Shown one piece after another: positions 27,336 through 36,442 of a DNA stretch of 64,000 nt. A model generated the notes under the pieces. It was not told the DNA's origin. It saw only the letters and a program-made list of their open reading frames with translations, and did no database searches. The position numbers and the translations under genes are program-made. Source of the stretch: Blautia sp. Its GTDB lineage: Bacteria > Bacillota > Clostridia > Lachnospirales > Lachnospiraceae. Numbering within the stretch: the first letter of the stretch is position 1; each line of letters begins with the position of its first letter. Location of the stretch: positions 1-64,000 of the forward strand of contig JAFVGK010000030.1 of assembly GCA_017475035.1 (NCBI GenBank), given 5' to 3'.

Positions 27336-29006
27336 ATGAAAAGTGATGCCGTTAAGATCGGGTCGGCACAGGCGCCTCACCGTTCGTTATTTAATGCGTT
27401 GGGTCTTACCAAAGAAGAATTGTCCCGTCCGCTGGTAGGTATTGTCAGCTCATACAATGAGATTGTTCCGGGACATATGAACCTGGATAAAATCGTGGAA
27501 GCGGTTAAGCTCGGGGTCGCTATGGCTGGCGGTACTCCGATCGTATTTCCTGCGATCGCTGTCTGCGACGGGATTGCCATGGGGCATATCGGCATGAAAT
27601 ATTCTCTCGTTACACGTGACCTGATTGCGGATTCTACCGAAGCAATGGCAACCGCCCACCAGTTTGACGCGTTGGTGATGGTACCGAATTGTGATAAAAA
27701 CGTACCAGGTCTTTTGATGGCTGCCGCAAGGGTGAATGTACCGACAGTATTTGTCAGCGGCGGCCCGATGCTTGCCGGACATGTCCAGGGTCACAAAACC
27801 AGCCTTTCCAGTATGTTCGAGGCAGTTGGAGCCTATGCGGCAGGCAAGCTTGACGAAGACGGTCTTCTGGAATATGAGAATAAAACCTGTCCGACCTGCG
27901 GCTCCTGCTCAGGCATGTATACGGCGAACAGCATGAACTGCCTGACAGAGGTTCTGGGTATGGGACTTCGGGGAAATGGTACGATTCCGGCCGTTTACTC
28001 TGCCCGTATCCGCCTGGCAAAGGAAGCAGGCATGCAGGTTATGGAGATGTACCGTCGGAACATCCGTCCACGGGATATTATGACGAAAGAAGCGATCCTG
28101 AATGCGCTGACGGTTGACATGGCTCTGGGCTGCTCTACAAACAGCATGCTGCATCTTCCCGCCATTGCCCATGAGATCGGCTGGGATTTTGATATCAGCT
28201 TCGCGAATGAAATCAGTGCCAGAACGCCGAATCTGTGCCATCTGGCTCCTGCGGGTCCTACCTATATGGAGGATCTTGATGAGGCAGGCGGTGTCTATGC
28301 CGTGATGAATGAGCTGGATAAGCTGAATCTTCTCAATAAGGATTGTATTACCGTTACGGGCAGGACCGTAGGAGAAAACATTGCGGATTGCGTGAACAAA
28401 AACCCGAACGTGATACGTCCTGTTGACAAACCGTATTCTCCGAACGGAGGCCTTGCTGTCCTTAAGGGAAATCTTGCGCCGGACGGCAGTGTTGTAAAGA
28501 GGAGCGCGGTTGTGCCTGAGATGATGGTCCATACAGGCCCTGCCAGGGTATTTGACTGTGAAGAAGACGCGATAGACGCGATTAAAGGAGGAAAGATTCT
28601 TCCCGGAGATGTGGTGGTCATCCGCTACGAAGGACCGAAGGGCGGTCCCGGCATGAGAGAAATGCTGAACCCGACATCCGCTATTGCAGGTATGGGACTG
28701 GGGTCTTCGGTGGCGCTGATTACGGACGGAAGATTCAGCGGAGCTTCCAGAGGCGCATCGATCGGCCATGTTTCTCCCGAAGCTGCCGTCGGCGGTCCGA
28801 TTGCATTGGTACACGAGGGAGATATCATCGAGATCAACATCCCGGAAATGACATTAAACCTTGACGTTTCCGAAGAAGAGCTCGAGAGAAGAAAAGCAGC
28901 ATGGCAGCCAAGACAGCCTCGTGTTACAACAGGTTATCTTGCCCGCTACGCCGCTATGGTTACTTCCGGCAACCGCGGGGCGATTCTGGAAGTACCGAAA
29001 GCCTGA
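27336..29006 (+). CDS. ilvD: Dihydroxy-acid dehydratase
   Basis: Dehydrates 2,3-dihydroxy-isovalerate and -methylvalerate to the 2-keto acids of valine and isoleucine. GAAAGG lies upstream of the start. Iron-sulfur cysteines are visible in [30 protein letters not shown] and [12 protein letters not shown]; the C-terminal [13 protein letters not shown] loop is conserved. The 556-residue length is standard. It is followed by ilvB, but ilvC, ilvN and leuABCD are not in the window. The stop lies beside element B copy 6. Confidence 0.95.
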   Translation: MKSDAVKIGSAQAPHRSLFNALGLTKEELSRPLVGIVSSYNEIVPGHMNLDKIVEAVKLGVAMAGGTPIVFPAIAVCDGIAMGHIGMKYSLVTRDLIADSTEAMATAHQFDALVMVPNCDKNVPGLLMAAARVNVPTVFVSGGPMLAGHVQGHKTSLSSMFEAVGAYAAGKLDEDGLLEYENKTCPTCGSCSGMYTANSMNCLTEVLGMGLRGNGTIPAVYSARIRLAKEAGMQVMEMYRRNIRPRDIMTKEAILNALTVDMALGCSTNSMLHLPAIAHEIGWDFDISFANEISARTPNLCHLAPAGPTYMEDLDEAGGVYAVMNELDKLNLLNKDCITVTGRTVGENIADCVNKNPNVIRPVDKPYSPNGGLAVLKGNLAPDGSVVKRSAVVPEMMVHTGPARVFDCEEDAIDAIKGGKILPGDVVVIRYEGPKGGPGMREMLNPTSAIAGMGLGSSVALITDGRFSGASRGASIGHVSPEAAVGGPIALVHEGDIIEINIPEMTLNLDVSEEELERRKAAWQPRQPRVTTGYLARYAAMVTSGNRGAILEVPKA

Positions 29007-29046
29007 TCCGTAGAATCAGGCTTTTGTCGATGCAATCATAAAATGA
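28998..29046 (+). repeat. Element B copy 6 (right end)
   Basis: AGCCTGATCCGTAGAATCAG, then CTTTTGTCGATGCAATCATA. It starts at the last codons of ilvD, whose TGA stop is part of the CCTGATCC segment. Confidence 0.75.
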
Positions 29047-29048
29047 TT

Positions 29049-29183
29049 GCAGGAGGCAGTGAATCAACGTACAAAACTGTGTTTCAGAAGACATATTCTG
29101 TCCTGGACCGCGAAGCGCTACAGGCAGCAAAATCGTCATCCGAAGACATTGAGTCAACGTACAGAACTTCGTTTTAGAAGGAG
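29049..29183 (+). repeat. Element A copies 4a and 4b, leader of ilvB
   Basis: A partial copy (29049-29086: AGGAGGCAGTGAATCAACG, AAAACTGTGTTTC) runs straight into a full copy (29087-29183: AAGACATATTCTG, CCTGGACCGCG/CAGG hairpin, CATCCGAAGACATTGAGTCA, AGAACTTCGTTTTAG, AAGGAG). The last AAGGAG is the ilvB ribosome site. Confidence 0.85.
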
Positions 29184-29193
29184 TGAAAAAAAG

Positions 29194-30885
29194 TTGCAGC
29201 TTACCGGTTCAGAGATTATCATTGAGTGTATGCTCGAACAGGGTGTGGATACGGTGTTTGGTTATCCGGGAGGAGCCATTTTAAATGTATACGATGCCCT
29301 TTACAAATATCAGGACAGGATTACCCATGTGCTGACTTCACATGAGCAGGGAGCCTCTCATGCGGCTGACGGATATGCCAGGGCAACGGGAAAAATCGGC
29401 GTATGCCTGGCGACTTCCGGTCCCGGAGCGACCAACCTCGTGACAGGGATAGCCACCGCTTATATGGATTCGGTTCCGATCGTTGCGATTACCTGTAACG
29501 TGGGAACGTCTCTCCTTGGAAAGGACTCTTTCCAGGAGGTGGATATAGCAGGGATCGTCATGCCTGTCACAAAGCACAGCTTTATCGTGAAGGATATCAA
29601 CAAGCTTGCGGATACCATCCGACGGGCTTTTGCGATTGCGGGAAGCGGCAGACCCGGTCCCGTCCTTGTGGATGTGCCTAAGGATGTAACGGGAGCTTTG
29701 TGTGAGTATAATCCCCGGCATATTATTCCCGTGGGGAGGGAGATTTCCAAGCTGCGCCGGGAGGATATCAACAAGGCGATCGACATGATCAATGAGGCAA
29801 AAAAGCCGTTCCTTTTTGTCGGCGGCGGCGCCGTGATTTCCGGCGCGTCTGAAGAAATCCGGGAGCTTGCGCACAGGATTCAGGCGCCGGTTTGCGACAG
29901 CCTGATGGGAAAAGGAGCTTTTTCCGGCCTGGATCCGTTGTATACCGGTATGCTGGGTATGCATGGGACGAAAGCATCCAATCTTGGCGTAAGCCAGTGT
30001 GACCTTCTGATTGTCCTTGGCGCGAGATTTTCCGATCGCGTGACGGGAAACGCGAGCACGTTTGCGAAGCAGGCTAAAATCCTGCAGGTGGATGTGGACG
30101 CGGCGGAGATCAATAAAAACGTCATTGTGGATGCAAGCGTAATAGGGGATTTAAAAGAAAGCCTGAAAAGAATACTGGAAGGCGTTCATCCGAAGGCGGA
30201 CGGGGAATGGACCTCTTATGTGATGGAGCTGAAGGAAAAATACCCGTTAAGATATGATCACAGCCAGCTGACCGGCCCATATATTATTGAGAAGCTTTAT
30301 GAACTGGCCGGCCCTGACGCTATTATTTCCACTGATGTCGGTCAGCATCAGATGTGGGCAGCTCAGTATTACAAATATTCACAGCCGAGACATCTTCTTA
30401 CCTCAGGCGGGCTGGGGACGATGGGTTACGGACTGGGTGCCGCGATAGGGGCCAGAATGGGATGCCCGGATCAGATCGTAGTCAATATTGCCGGAGACGG
30501 ATGCTTCCGCATGAATATGAATGAACTGGCAACTGCCGTCCGGTGTGACAGACCCCTGGTCCAGATTATCATGAACAACCATGTCCTTGGTATGGTGCGT
30601 CAGTGGCAGACATTGTTTTACGGGAAACGATATTCCCATACGGTATTGAATGACAAAGTGGACTTTGTCAAGGTGGCGGAAGCAATGGGAGCGAAGGCCT
30701 GCAGGGTAACGGAACCTGACCAGGTTGAGCCTGCCTTGAGAGAAGCGTTGAACAGCAGGACGCCTTATGTGCTGGATTGCTGGATCAATCAGGATCTCAG
30801 CGTTTTCCCGATGGTACCGGCAGGGGCAAATATCGACGAAGCATTTGATGAGGAGGACTTGAAAAGACATGAGCAGAGTTTATAA
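29194..30885 (+). CDS. ilvB: Acetolactate synthase, large subunit
   Basis: Condenses pyruvate with pyruvate or 2-ketobutyrate using thiamine diphosphate, the first common step of branched-chain amino acid synthesis. The start is assigned to TTG at 29194 (LQLTGSEIIIECML): AAGGAG lies 10 bases upstream and no nearer ATG fits. ThDP motifs are the activating Glu in HEQGASHAADGYARATG and GDGCFRMNMNELATA...NNHVLGMVRQWQ. Length is 563 residues. No small regulatory subunit ilvN is adjacent, so either it is elsewhere or the enzyme works without it. The 3' end overlaps serC by 17 bases, linking the pathways in one transcript. Confidence 0.93.
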   Translation: MQLTGSEIIIECMLEQGVDTVFGYPGGAILNVYDALYKYQDRITHVLTSHEQGASHAADGYARATGKIGVCLATSGPGATNLVTGIATAYMDSVPIVAITCNVGTSLLGKDSFQEVDIAGIVMPVTKHSFIVKDINKLADTIRRAFAIAGSGRPGPVLVDVPKDVTGALCEYNPRHIIPVGREISKLRREDINKAIDMINEAKKPFLFVGGGAVISGASEEIRELAHRIQAPVCDSLMGKGAFSGLDPLYTGMLGMHGTKASNLGVSQCDLLIVLGARFSDRVTGNASTFAKQAKILQVDVDAAEINKNVIVDASVIGDLKESLKRILEGVHPKADGEWTSYVMELKEKYPLRYDHSQLTGPYIIEKLYELAGPDAIISTDVGQHQMWAAQYYKYSQPRHLLTSGGLGTMGYGLGAAIGARMGCPDQIVVNIAGDGCFRMNMNELATAVRCDRPLVQIIMNNHVLGMVRQWQTLFYGKRYSHTVLNDKVDFVKVAEAMGAKACRVTEPDQVEPALREALNSRTPYVLDCWINQDLSVFPMVPAGANIDEAFDEEDLKRHEQSL

Positions 30886-31951
30886 TTTTTCCGCAGGCCC
30901 GGCTGTATTGCCGGAGGAGGTTTTACGCGAAGTCGCGGATGAGATGCTGGATTACAACGGTACAGGGATGTCCGTGATGGAAATGAGCCACAGGAGTGCG
31001 GCCTTCCAGGATATCATCGATACTACCGAGCGTGACCTGCGTGATTTGATGGGGATTCCGTCAAATTATAAGGTGCTGTTTTTACAGGGCGGCGCCTCAC
31101 AGCAGTTTGCCATGATTCCCATGAATATCATGAAAAACCGCGTGGCGGATTATATCGTTACCGGACAATGGGCAAAAAAGGCCTGGCAGGAAGCCGGCAA
31201 ATACGGAAAAGCAAACAAGATCGCTTCCTCTGAAGACAAGACCTTCTCCTATATTCCGGACTGCTCGGATTTGCCGGTCTCTCCGGACGCCGATTATGTA
31301 TATATCTGTGAAAACAATACGATATACGGTACCAAATTCCATACTTTGCCAGATACCAAAGGAAAAGATCTGGTTGCGGATGTATCGTCCTGTTTTCTTT
31401 CCGAACCTGTAGATGTGAGCAAATACGCGATCATCTATGGCGGCGTACAGAAAAATATCGGTCCTGCCGGCATGGTGATTACGATCATCCGTGAAGATCT
31501 GATTACCGAGGATGTTCTTCCCGGCACTCCGACGATGCTTACTTATAAGACTCATGCGGATGCAGGGTCTCTTTACAATACGCCGAATGCCTACTGCATT
31601 TATGTCTGCGGCAAGGTCTTCAAGTGGCTCAAAGCCATGGGCGGCCTTGAAGTCATGAAACAGAGAAATGAAGAAAAAGCGGCAATCCTGTATGACTATC
31701 TGGATCAGAGCCGTCTCTTTAAGGGTACCGTTGTTCCGAAGGATCGTTCCCTGATGAATGTACCGTTTATTACGGGAGACAAGGCGATGGACGAGAAATT
31801 CGTCAAAGCTGCGACGGCAGCAGGCCTGGTCAGTCTGAAAGGCCATCGCAGTGTCGGCGGTATGAGGGCAAGTATCTATAATGCGATGCCAAAGGAAGGC
31901 GTAGAGAAGCTGGTTGCCTTCATGAAGAAATTCGAGGAGGAAAATGCCTGA
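30869..31951 (+). CDS. serC: Phosphoserine aminotransferase
   Basis: Converts 3-phosphohydroxypyruvate and glutamate to phosphoserine; a PLP enzyme of the cytoplasm. YNFSAGPAVLPEEVL at the N terminus and the PLP lysine in YGGVQKNIGPAGM are diagnostic, as is HRSVGGMRASIYNAM near the C terminus. The 360 residues match the family. It overlaps ilvB upstream (a ribosome site GAGGAGG lies inside ilvB) and shares its stop region with the start of serA. Confidence 0.96.
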   Translation: MSRVYNFSAGPAVLPEEVLREVADEMLDYNGTGMSVMEMSHRSAAFQDIIDTTERDLRDLMGIPSNYKVLFLQGGASQQFAMIPMNIMKNRVADYIVTGQWAKKAWQEAGKYGKANKIASSEDKTFSYIPDCSDLPVSPDADYVYICENNTIYGTKFHTLPDTKGKDLVADVSSCFLSEPVDVSKYAIIYGGVQKNIGPAGMVITIIREDLITEDVLPGTPTMLTYKTHADAGSLYNTPNAYCIYVCGKVFKWLKAMGGLEVMKQRNEEKAAILYDYLDQSRLFKGTVVPKDRSLMNVPFITGDKAMDEKFVKAATAAGLVSLKGHRSVGGMRASIYNAMPKEGVEKLVAFMKKFEEENA

Positions 31952-33114
31952 TGTTTCAGTATCATTGCCTGAACCCGATTGCCAAAAAAGGGCTGGATTG
32001 CTTTTCTGACCGTTATCGCCCCAGTGATACCCTGGAGAATGCGGATGCCGTTTTAGTGCGCAGCGCCCAGATGCTTGAGCTGGAACTTCCTGTTTCGGTT
32101 CTTGCTGTAGCAAGGGCGGGAGCCGGGGTGAACAATATTCCTGTGAGGGAATATTCCCAGAAAGGCGTCGTTGTTTTTAATACGCCCGGCGCAAATGCGA
32201 ACGGGGTGAAGGAGCTGGTCATTGCGGGCATGCTTCTTGCTTCCCGTGATATCGTGGGCGGCATCGAGTGGGTGGAAAAAGAGAAGGACCGCGAGGACAT
32301 CGGGAAGCTGGCTGAAAAACAGAAGAAACAGTTTGCCGGCTGCGAAATAATGGGTAAGAAGCTGGGCATCATTGGCCTGGGCGCGATCGGAACGATGGTC
32401 GCTAACGCGGCGAATGCCCTTGGTATGGATGTTTATGGCTATGATCCCTATATTTCGGTGGATGCTGCCTGGAATCTTTCCAGGACGATTCATCACAGCC
32501 AGTCCCTGGACGAGATTTATACCCAATGCGATTATATCACCATTCATGTGCCTCTTCTTGACAGTACCAGACAGATGGTCGGCAAGGAAGCCTTTGGTAA
32601 AATGAAAGACGGGGTTGTATTGCTGAACTTTGCCCGCGATCTTCTCGTGGATGAGGAAGCTCTTCTGGAAGCCATGAATAACGGGAAGGTAAAAAAATAC
32701 GTTACCGACTTTGCAAATCCGACAGTTGCCGGACATGAGAATATCCTTGTGACGCCGCATCTCGGTGCTTCTACGGAGGAATCCGAGGAAAACTGCGCCG
32801 TCATGGCTGTAAAGGAGCTTCGGGACTTCCTGGAAAACGGGAATATCAGGAATTCCGTGAATTATCCTGCCTGCGATATGGGGACCTGTGTTTCCGTAGG
32901 CCGTGTTGCCCTGATGCATAAAAACATACCGAATATGATCAGTCAGGTGACGAATATCCTGGGCGGGGAAGGATTGAATATCGCGGATATGACCAACAAG
33001 AGTAAAGGCGAATACGCTTATACGCTGATTGATCTCGAAAACGCGGCTTCTGCCCATGCTTTGGAAGCCCTGACCAAGATCGACGGCATGTTCCGCGTAA
33101 GGGTGATAAAATAA
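31951..33114 (+). CDS. serA: Phosphoglycerate dehydrogenase with C-terminal ACT domain
   Basis: Oxidises 3-phosphoglycerate to 3-phosphohydroxypyruvate, the entry to serine synthesis. The start ATG overlaps the serC stop (ATGA). The NAD-binding motif is GLGAIGTMVANAANALGMDVYGYDP; catalytic residues lie in NFARD, the Glu region and VTPHLGAST. The last 75 residues form an ACT domain (VTNILGGEGLNIADMTNK), suggesting allosteric feedback by serine. Length is 387 residues, the short form without the intervening ASB domain. serB is not present in the window. A terminator hairpin follows. Confidence 0.94.
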   Translation: MFQYHCLNPIAKKGLDCFSDRYRPSDTLENADAVLVRSAQMLELELPVSVLAVARAGAGVNNIPVREYSQKGVVVFNTPGANANGVKELVIAGMLLASRDIVGGIEWVEKEKDREDIGKLAEKQKKQFAGCEIMGKKLGIIGLGAIGTMVANAANALGMDVYGYDPYISVDAAWNLSRTIHHSQSLDEIYTQCDYITIHVPLLDSTRQMVGKEAFGKMKDGVVLLNFARDLLVDEEALLEAMNNGKVKKYVTDFANPTVAGHENILVTPHLGASTEESEENCAVMAVKELRDFLENGNIRNSVNYPACDMGTCVSVGRVALMHKNIPNMISQVTNILGGEGLNIADMTNKSKGEYAYTLIDLENAASAHALEALTKIDGMFRVRVIK

Positions 33115-33139
33115 GATCATGCTGCAATCCTAATATTGT

Positions 33140-33176
33140 GGGGCGGTTTCTTGCATGCAGGGAACCGTCTCCTTTT
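33140..33176 (+). terminator. Terminator after serA
   Basis: GGCGGTTTC pairs with GGAACCGTC (two wobbles) around TTGCATGCAG, followed by TCCTTTT. It closes the ilvB-serC-serA transcript. Confidence 0.65.
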
Positions 33177-33186
33177 CATATCATGA

Positions 33187-33261
33187 TGATTCAGGCGGCA
33201 AAAGGTCATGCAAAAAGGGCTCGCTCATTTTTGCATGAGACCGCTTCGCCTGAATCATATC
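33187..33261. repeat. Element B copy 7, compact palindromic form
   Basis: A 75-base copy whose two ends are both left termini: TGATTCAGGCGGCAAAAGG and CGCCTGAATCA. The inside is the long hairpin GTCATGCAAAAAGGGCTCGC / TCATTTTTGCATGAG. The whole unit can fold on itself. Confidence 0.8.
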
Positions 33262-33332
33262 GCACAGCCTGTGCAATGAAGATGACGGCAGAGCTGACGC
33301 GCTTTCCTTTGTCGTATACAGGTAGCATATTT

Positions 33333-34748
33333 ATGACAGAAAAAAGAATGTTTTTTACACAAAAACTGAAAACAAGATACATCGGAGATAAAGCTTTTTA
33401 CCTTGCAGTACTGGCCGTAGCAGTACCGATCATGATACAGAATGGGATCACAAACTTTGTATCCATGCTCGATAACATCATGATCGGAAGAATCGGCACA
33501 GAACAGATGTCTGGCGCTTCGATTGTGAATCAGCTGATATTTGTCTATAATCTGTGCATTTTCGGAGGAGTATCCGGTGCGGGGATTTTTACCGCACAGT
33601 TCTTTGGCCAGAAGAATGAGGAGGGGATCAGGCAGACCTTTCGCTTCAAAATCTGGCTGGTATTTCTTCTGACCGGAGCAGCCGTTCTTTTGTTTCTTGC
33701 GAAAGGGGAAGCTTTGATCGGCCTGTACCTTAAGGGGAAGGGAAGCGATGCTTCCAGGACCCTGACTCTTTCCAGCGGCTTATCCTATCTGCGTGTCATG
33801 CTGACGGGACTCCCGGCCTTCATGCTTGTCCAGGCTTATGCCGGTACATTAAGGGAATGCAATCAGACAATGCTTCCCATGGAAGCCGGAATCACCGCGG
33901 TTTTGGTAAACCTTTGTTTTAATTATCTTCTGATTTACGGAAAAATGGGTTTTCCGAAGCTGGGTATCGTCGGTGCCGCGTTGGCAACGGTTCTGTCCCG
34001 TTATGTGGAATTGGCCATAATTCTCGTGTGGACGCATACACATGATCGGGAGGTTCCTTTTATCAGGGGTCTCTACAAGACGATGAAGATTCCCGGCAGG
34101 CTTGTCAGGAAGGTTTTCATAAAAGGCATTCCGCTTCTGCTGAATGAAACCATGTGGGCAGCAGGGATGGCGATGCTGGCACAGTGCTACTCGGTTCGCG
34201 GCCTGGATGTGGTTGCGGCGATGAATATTAATAACACGATTGGAAATGTGTTCAGTATCGTGTTTATTTCCCTGGGCAATGCGGTGGCGATCATCATCGG
34301 ACAGCTCCTTGGCGCGGGGAAGATGGAGGAGGCAAAAGATACGGACAACAAGCTGATTGCTTTTTCTGTGCTTTCCTGTATTGTGACATCAGCAGGGATG
34401 CTGCTTGCCGCGCCTTTTTTTCCGGGAATCTACGAAACCACGCCGGAAGTACGCCGGCTTGCCGCGGCCTTTATGAGGATCTATGCCCTTTTTCTTCCGT
34501 TCCATGCGTTTCTTAATGCCTGCTACTTTACCATCCGCGCGGGAGGCAAAACCATCATCACCTTTCTCTTTGACAGTGTTTTTATCTGGATTGTCAGTGT
34601 AACTCTTGCTTTTTGTCTTACAAGGTTCACTGCGATGCGTGTGGAGATGGTTTACGTTATTGTCACTTTCGCTGATTTTCTCAAATGCTTCCTGGGCTTT
34701 TACCTGGTCAGAAAAGGCGTGTGGCTGGCGAATATCGTTTCAAACTGA
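33333..34748 (+). CDS. MATE family efflux transporter
   Basis: A 471-residue protein with about twelve membrane segments, expected to export a drug or metabolite with sodium or protons. NGITNFVSMLDNIMIGRIGTEQMSGASIVNQL in the first two helices is the MATE signature region, read in parts, and the two six-helix halves are evident (second half starts near FIKGIPLLLNE). The start is uncertain: ATG 33333 has only a weak GGTAG upstream, and ATGs at 33276 and 33351 are alternatives. No regulator is adjacent, and the substrate is unknown. Confidence 0.88.
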   Translation: MTEKRMFFTQKLKTRYIGDKAFYLAVLAVAVPIMIQNGITNFVSMLDNIMIGRIGTEQMSGASIVNQLIFVYNLCIFGGVSGAGIFTAQFFGQKNEEGIRQTFRFKIWLVFLLTGAAVLLFLAKGEALIGLYLKGKGSDASRTLTLSSGLSYLRVMLTGLPAFMLVQAYAGTLRECNQTMLPMEAGITAVLVNLCFNYLLIYGKMGFPKLGIVGAALATVLSRYVELAIILVWTHTHDREVPFIRGLYKTMKIPGRLVRKVFIKGIPLLLNETMWAAGMAMLAQCYSVRGLDVVAAMNINNTIGNVFSIVFISLGNAVAIIIGQLLGAGKMEEAKDTDNKLIAFSVLSCIVTSAGMLLAAPFFPGIYETTPEVRRLAAAFMRIYALFLPFHAFLNACYFTIRAGGKTIITFLFDSVFIWIVSVTLAFCLTRFTAMRVEMVYVIVTFADFLKCFLGFYLVRKGVWLANIVSN

Positions 34749-34828
34749 AGCCTGCCTGACGGGGTTTGCTGCTATCTGCGAACCGGCCTGTTATCGTGCG
34801 GGACGTGAATGGTGCCCCGGGGTTTCAC

Positions 34829-34856
34829 AGAATCAGGCTTTTGTTGATGCAATCAT
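34829..34856 (+). repeat. Element B copy 8 (right end)
   Basis: AGAATCAGGCTTTTGTTGAT followed by GCAATCAT. It ends exactly where the glyA -35 box begins. Confidence 0.7.
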
Positions 34857-34885
34857 TTGACAGTCAGGAAGAAATCGTATATAAT
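34857..34885 (+). promoter_or_regulatory. glyA promoter, consensus
   Basis: Perfect TTGACA at 34857-34862, 17-base spacer, perfect TATAAT at 34880-34885. The leader of about 150 bases includes element A copy 5. Confidence 0.85.
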
Positions 34886-34932
34886 CCCCTAAAAGCTGAA
34901 AAACTATTGACATGGTTGTGTAACAGACAACA

Positions 34933-35035
34933 AAGGAGACTGATTCTGTTTTCGGCAGATCCGGCTGCCGAAGCATCAAAATCGCCGTCCGAAGACAGTG
35001 TGTCAGTATAAAACCACGTTCTAAGAGGAGGAATA
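34933..35035 (+). repeat. Element A copy 5, leader of glyA
   Basis: AAGGAGACTGATTCTG, hairpin TTCGGCAG / CTGCCGAA, then GTCCGAAGACAGTGTGTCAG, and AAGAGGAGG as the ribosome site. CTGTTTTCGG in the 5' part can instead pair over ten bases (one wobble) with CCGAAGACAG downstream. Confidence 0.85.
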
Positions 35036-35042
35036 ATATCGT

Positions 35043-36281
35043 ATGTACTCGATTGAGGATGTCCGTTCCGTAGACCCGCAGATTGCCGAGCTCCTTCAGA
35101 AGGAGTACGACCGGCAGAATTCTCACATTGAACTGATTGCGTCCGAAAACTGGGTAAGCAAGGCTGTCATGGCAACGATGGGAAGTGTCTTGACAAATAA
35201 ATACGCGGAAGGTTATCCGGGGAAGAGATTTTATGGCGGCTGTGAATGTGTGGACGAGGTCGAAGCGCTGGCTATTGAACGGGCGAAGGAGCTTTTTCAT
35301 TGTGAATACGCGAACGTACAGCCACATTCCGGTGCTCAGGCAAATATGGCGGTAGAGTTTGCCATTCTCAAGCCCGGCGATACCCTTATGGGTATGAATC
35401 TTGCCCATGGCGGACATCTGACACACGGGAGTCCGGCAAATCTGTCCGGCACCTATTATCATGTGGTTTCCTATGGCGTGAATGATGACGGCGTGATTGA
35501 TTATGATGAAGTGCTCCGCATTGCCAGAGAGTGCAGACCGAAGCTGATCATTGCGGGAGCAAGCGCTTATGCAAGGATCATTGATTTCAAGCGTTTCAGA
35601 GAGATTGCGGATGAAGTCGGCGCATACCTGATGGTCGATATGGCGCATATCGCGGGACTTGTTGCGACAGGACAGCATCCCAGCCCGATTCCCTATGCGG
35701 ATGTGACGACAACGACCACGCATAAAACTCTGCGTGGACCGAGAGGCGGTCTCATTTTGTGCAGTGAGGAGAACGCAAAGAAATTTAACTTTAACAAAGC
35801 GATTTTCCCCGGTACCCAGGGCGGTCCCTTAATGCATGTCATCGCCGCCAAGGCGGTTTGCTTCAAAGAAGCATTATCACCGGAATTTGCACAGTACGGG
35901 AAGCAGATTGTCCTGAATTCCAAAGCTTTGTGCAAAGGACTCATGGATCGCGGGATTTCGATCGTTTCCGGCGGCACGGACAATCATCTGATGCTGGTAG
36001 ATCTGAGCAGGCTGGAGCTTTCCGGAAAAGACGTACAGAATATGCTGGATGAAGTGAACATTACCAGCAATAAAAATACCATTCCGAATGATCCTCGTTC
36101 CGCTTTTGTGACCAGCGGGATCCGTCTGGGTACCCCGGCTGTCACCTCCCGCGGGATGAATGAAGCGGATATGGACGTGATCGCGCAGGCGATCTCGATG
36201 ACCATCTTCCGGACAGGCACTCCGGACGAGGCAAAAGCGCTGGTGAAGTCTTTGACAGACAAATATCCGCTTGTCGGTTGA
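35043..36281 (+). CDS. glyA: Serine hydroxymethyltransferase
   Basis: Interconverts serine and glycine, charging tetrahydrofolate with a one-carbon unit; a PLP enzyme. The N-terminal half shows [30 protein letters not shown] and the PLP lysine in [14 protein letters not shown]. The C-terminal [22 protein letters not shown] is typical. The 412-residue length is standard. It sits near serC and serA but has its own consensus promoter, so serine and glycine supply can be controlled separately. AGAGGAGG supplied by element A is the ribosome site. Confidence 0.97.
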   Translation: MYSIEDVRSVDPQIAELLQKEYDRQNSHIELIASENWVSKAVMATMGSVLTNKYAEGYPGKRFYGGCECVDEVEALAIERAKELFHCEYANVQPHSGAQANMAVEFAILKPGDTLMGMNLAHGGHLTHGSPANLSGTYYHVVSYGVNDDGVIDYDEVLRIARECRPKLIIAGASAYARIIDFKRFREIADEVGAYLMVDMAHIAGLVATGQHPSPIPYADVTTTTTHKTLRGPRGGLILCSEENAKKFNFNKAIFPGTQGGPLMHVIAAKAVCFKEALSPEFAQYGKQIVLNSKALCKGLMDRGISIVSGGTDNHLMLVDLSRLELSGKDVQNMLDEVNITSNKNTIPNDPRSAFVTSGIRLGTPAVTSRGMNEADMDVIAQAISMTIFRTGTPDEAKALVKSLTDKYPLVG

Positions 36282-36288
36282 GGTGTCT

Positions 36289-36384
36289 GAAGGAGACATA
36301 TTTTGTCCCGGAGCGTGAAGCGCGACAGGCAACAAAATAGTCATCCGGACGGTATGTCGGTTTACAATCAGCATTGTAAGAGGA
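36289..36384 (+). repeat. Element A copy 6, between glyA and the trxB-like gene
   Basis: GAAGGAGACATATTTTGT closed by ACAAAAT, with GTCCCGGA able to pair with TCCGGAC. The second stem is TTACAAT-CAGC-ATTGTAA, quite different in sequence from the CAAAAC/GTTTTG of other copies yet perfectly paired. It ends AAGAGGAGA. Confidence 0.85.
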
Positions 36385-36385
36385 G

Positions 36386-36407
36386 AATGATTCAGGCGGC
36401 AAAAGAT
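36386..36407 (+). repeat. Element B copy 9 (left end)
   Basis: TGATTCAGGCGGCAAAAGAT directly after the end of element A copy 6, separating that copy's ribosome-like motif from the gene at 36443. Confidence 0.6.
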
Positions 36408-36442
36408 TATTAAAACAGAAAAAAACAGTCGGGAGAGAAAAA

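Noticed and set aside
27336-31951. T-box or leader-peptide attenuator before ilvD or ilvB
   Set aside because: No specifier loop, T-box core sequence or run of branched-chain codons was found; the upstream regions consist of elements B, A and C.
34906-34911. Second TTGACA as a glyA promoter
   Set aside because: No -10 box lies 16-18 bases downstream; the promoter at 34857-34885 is complete.
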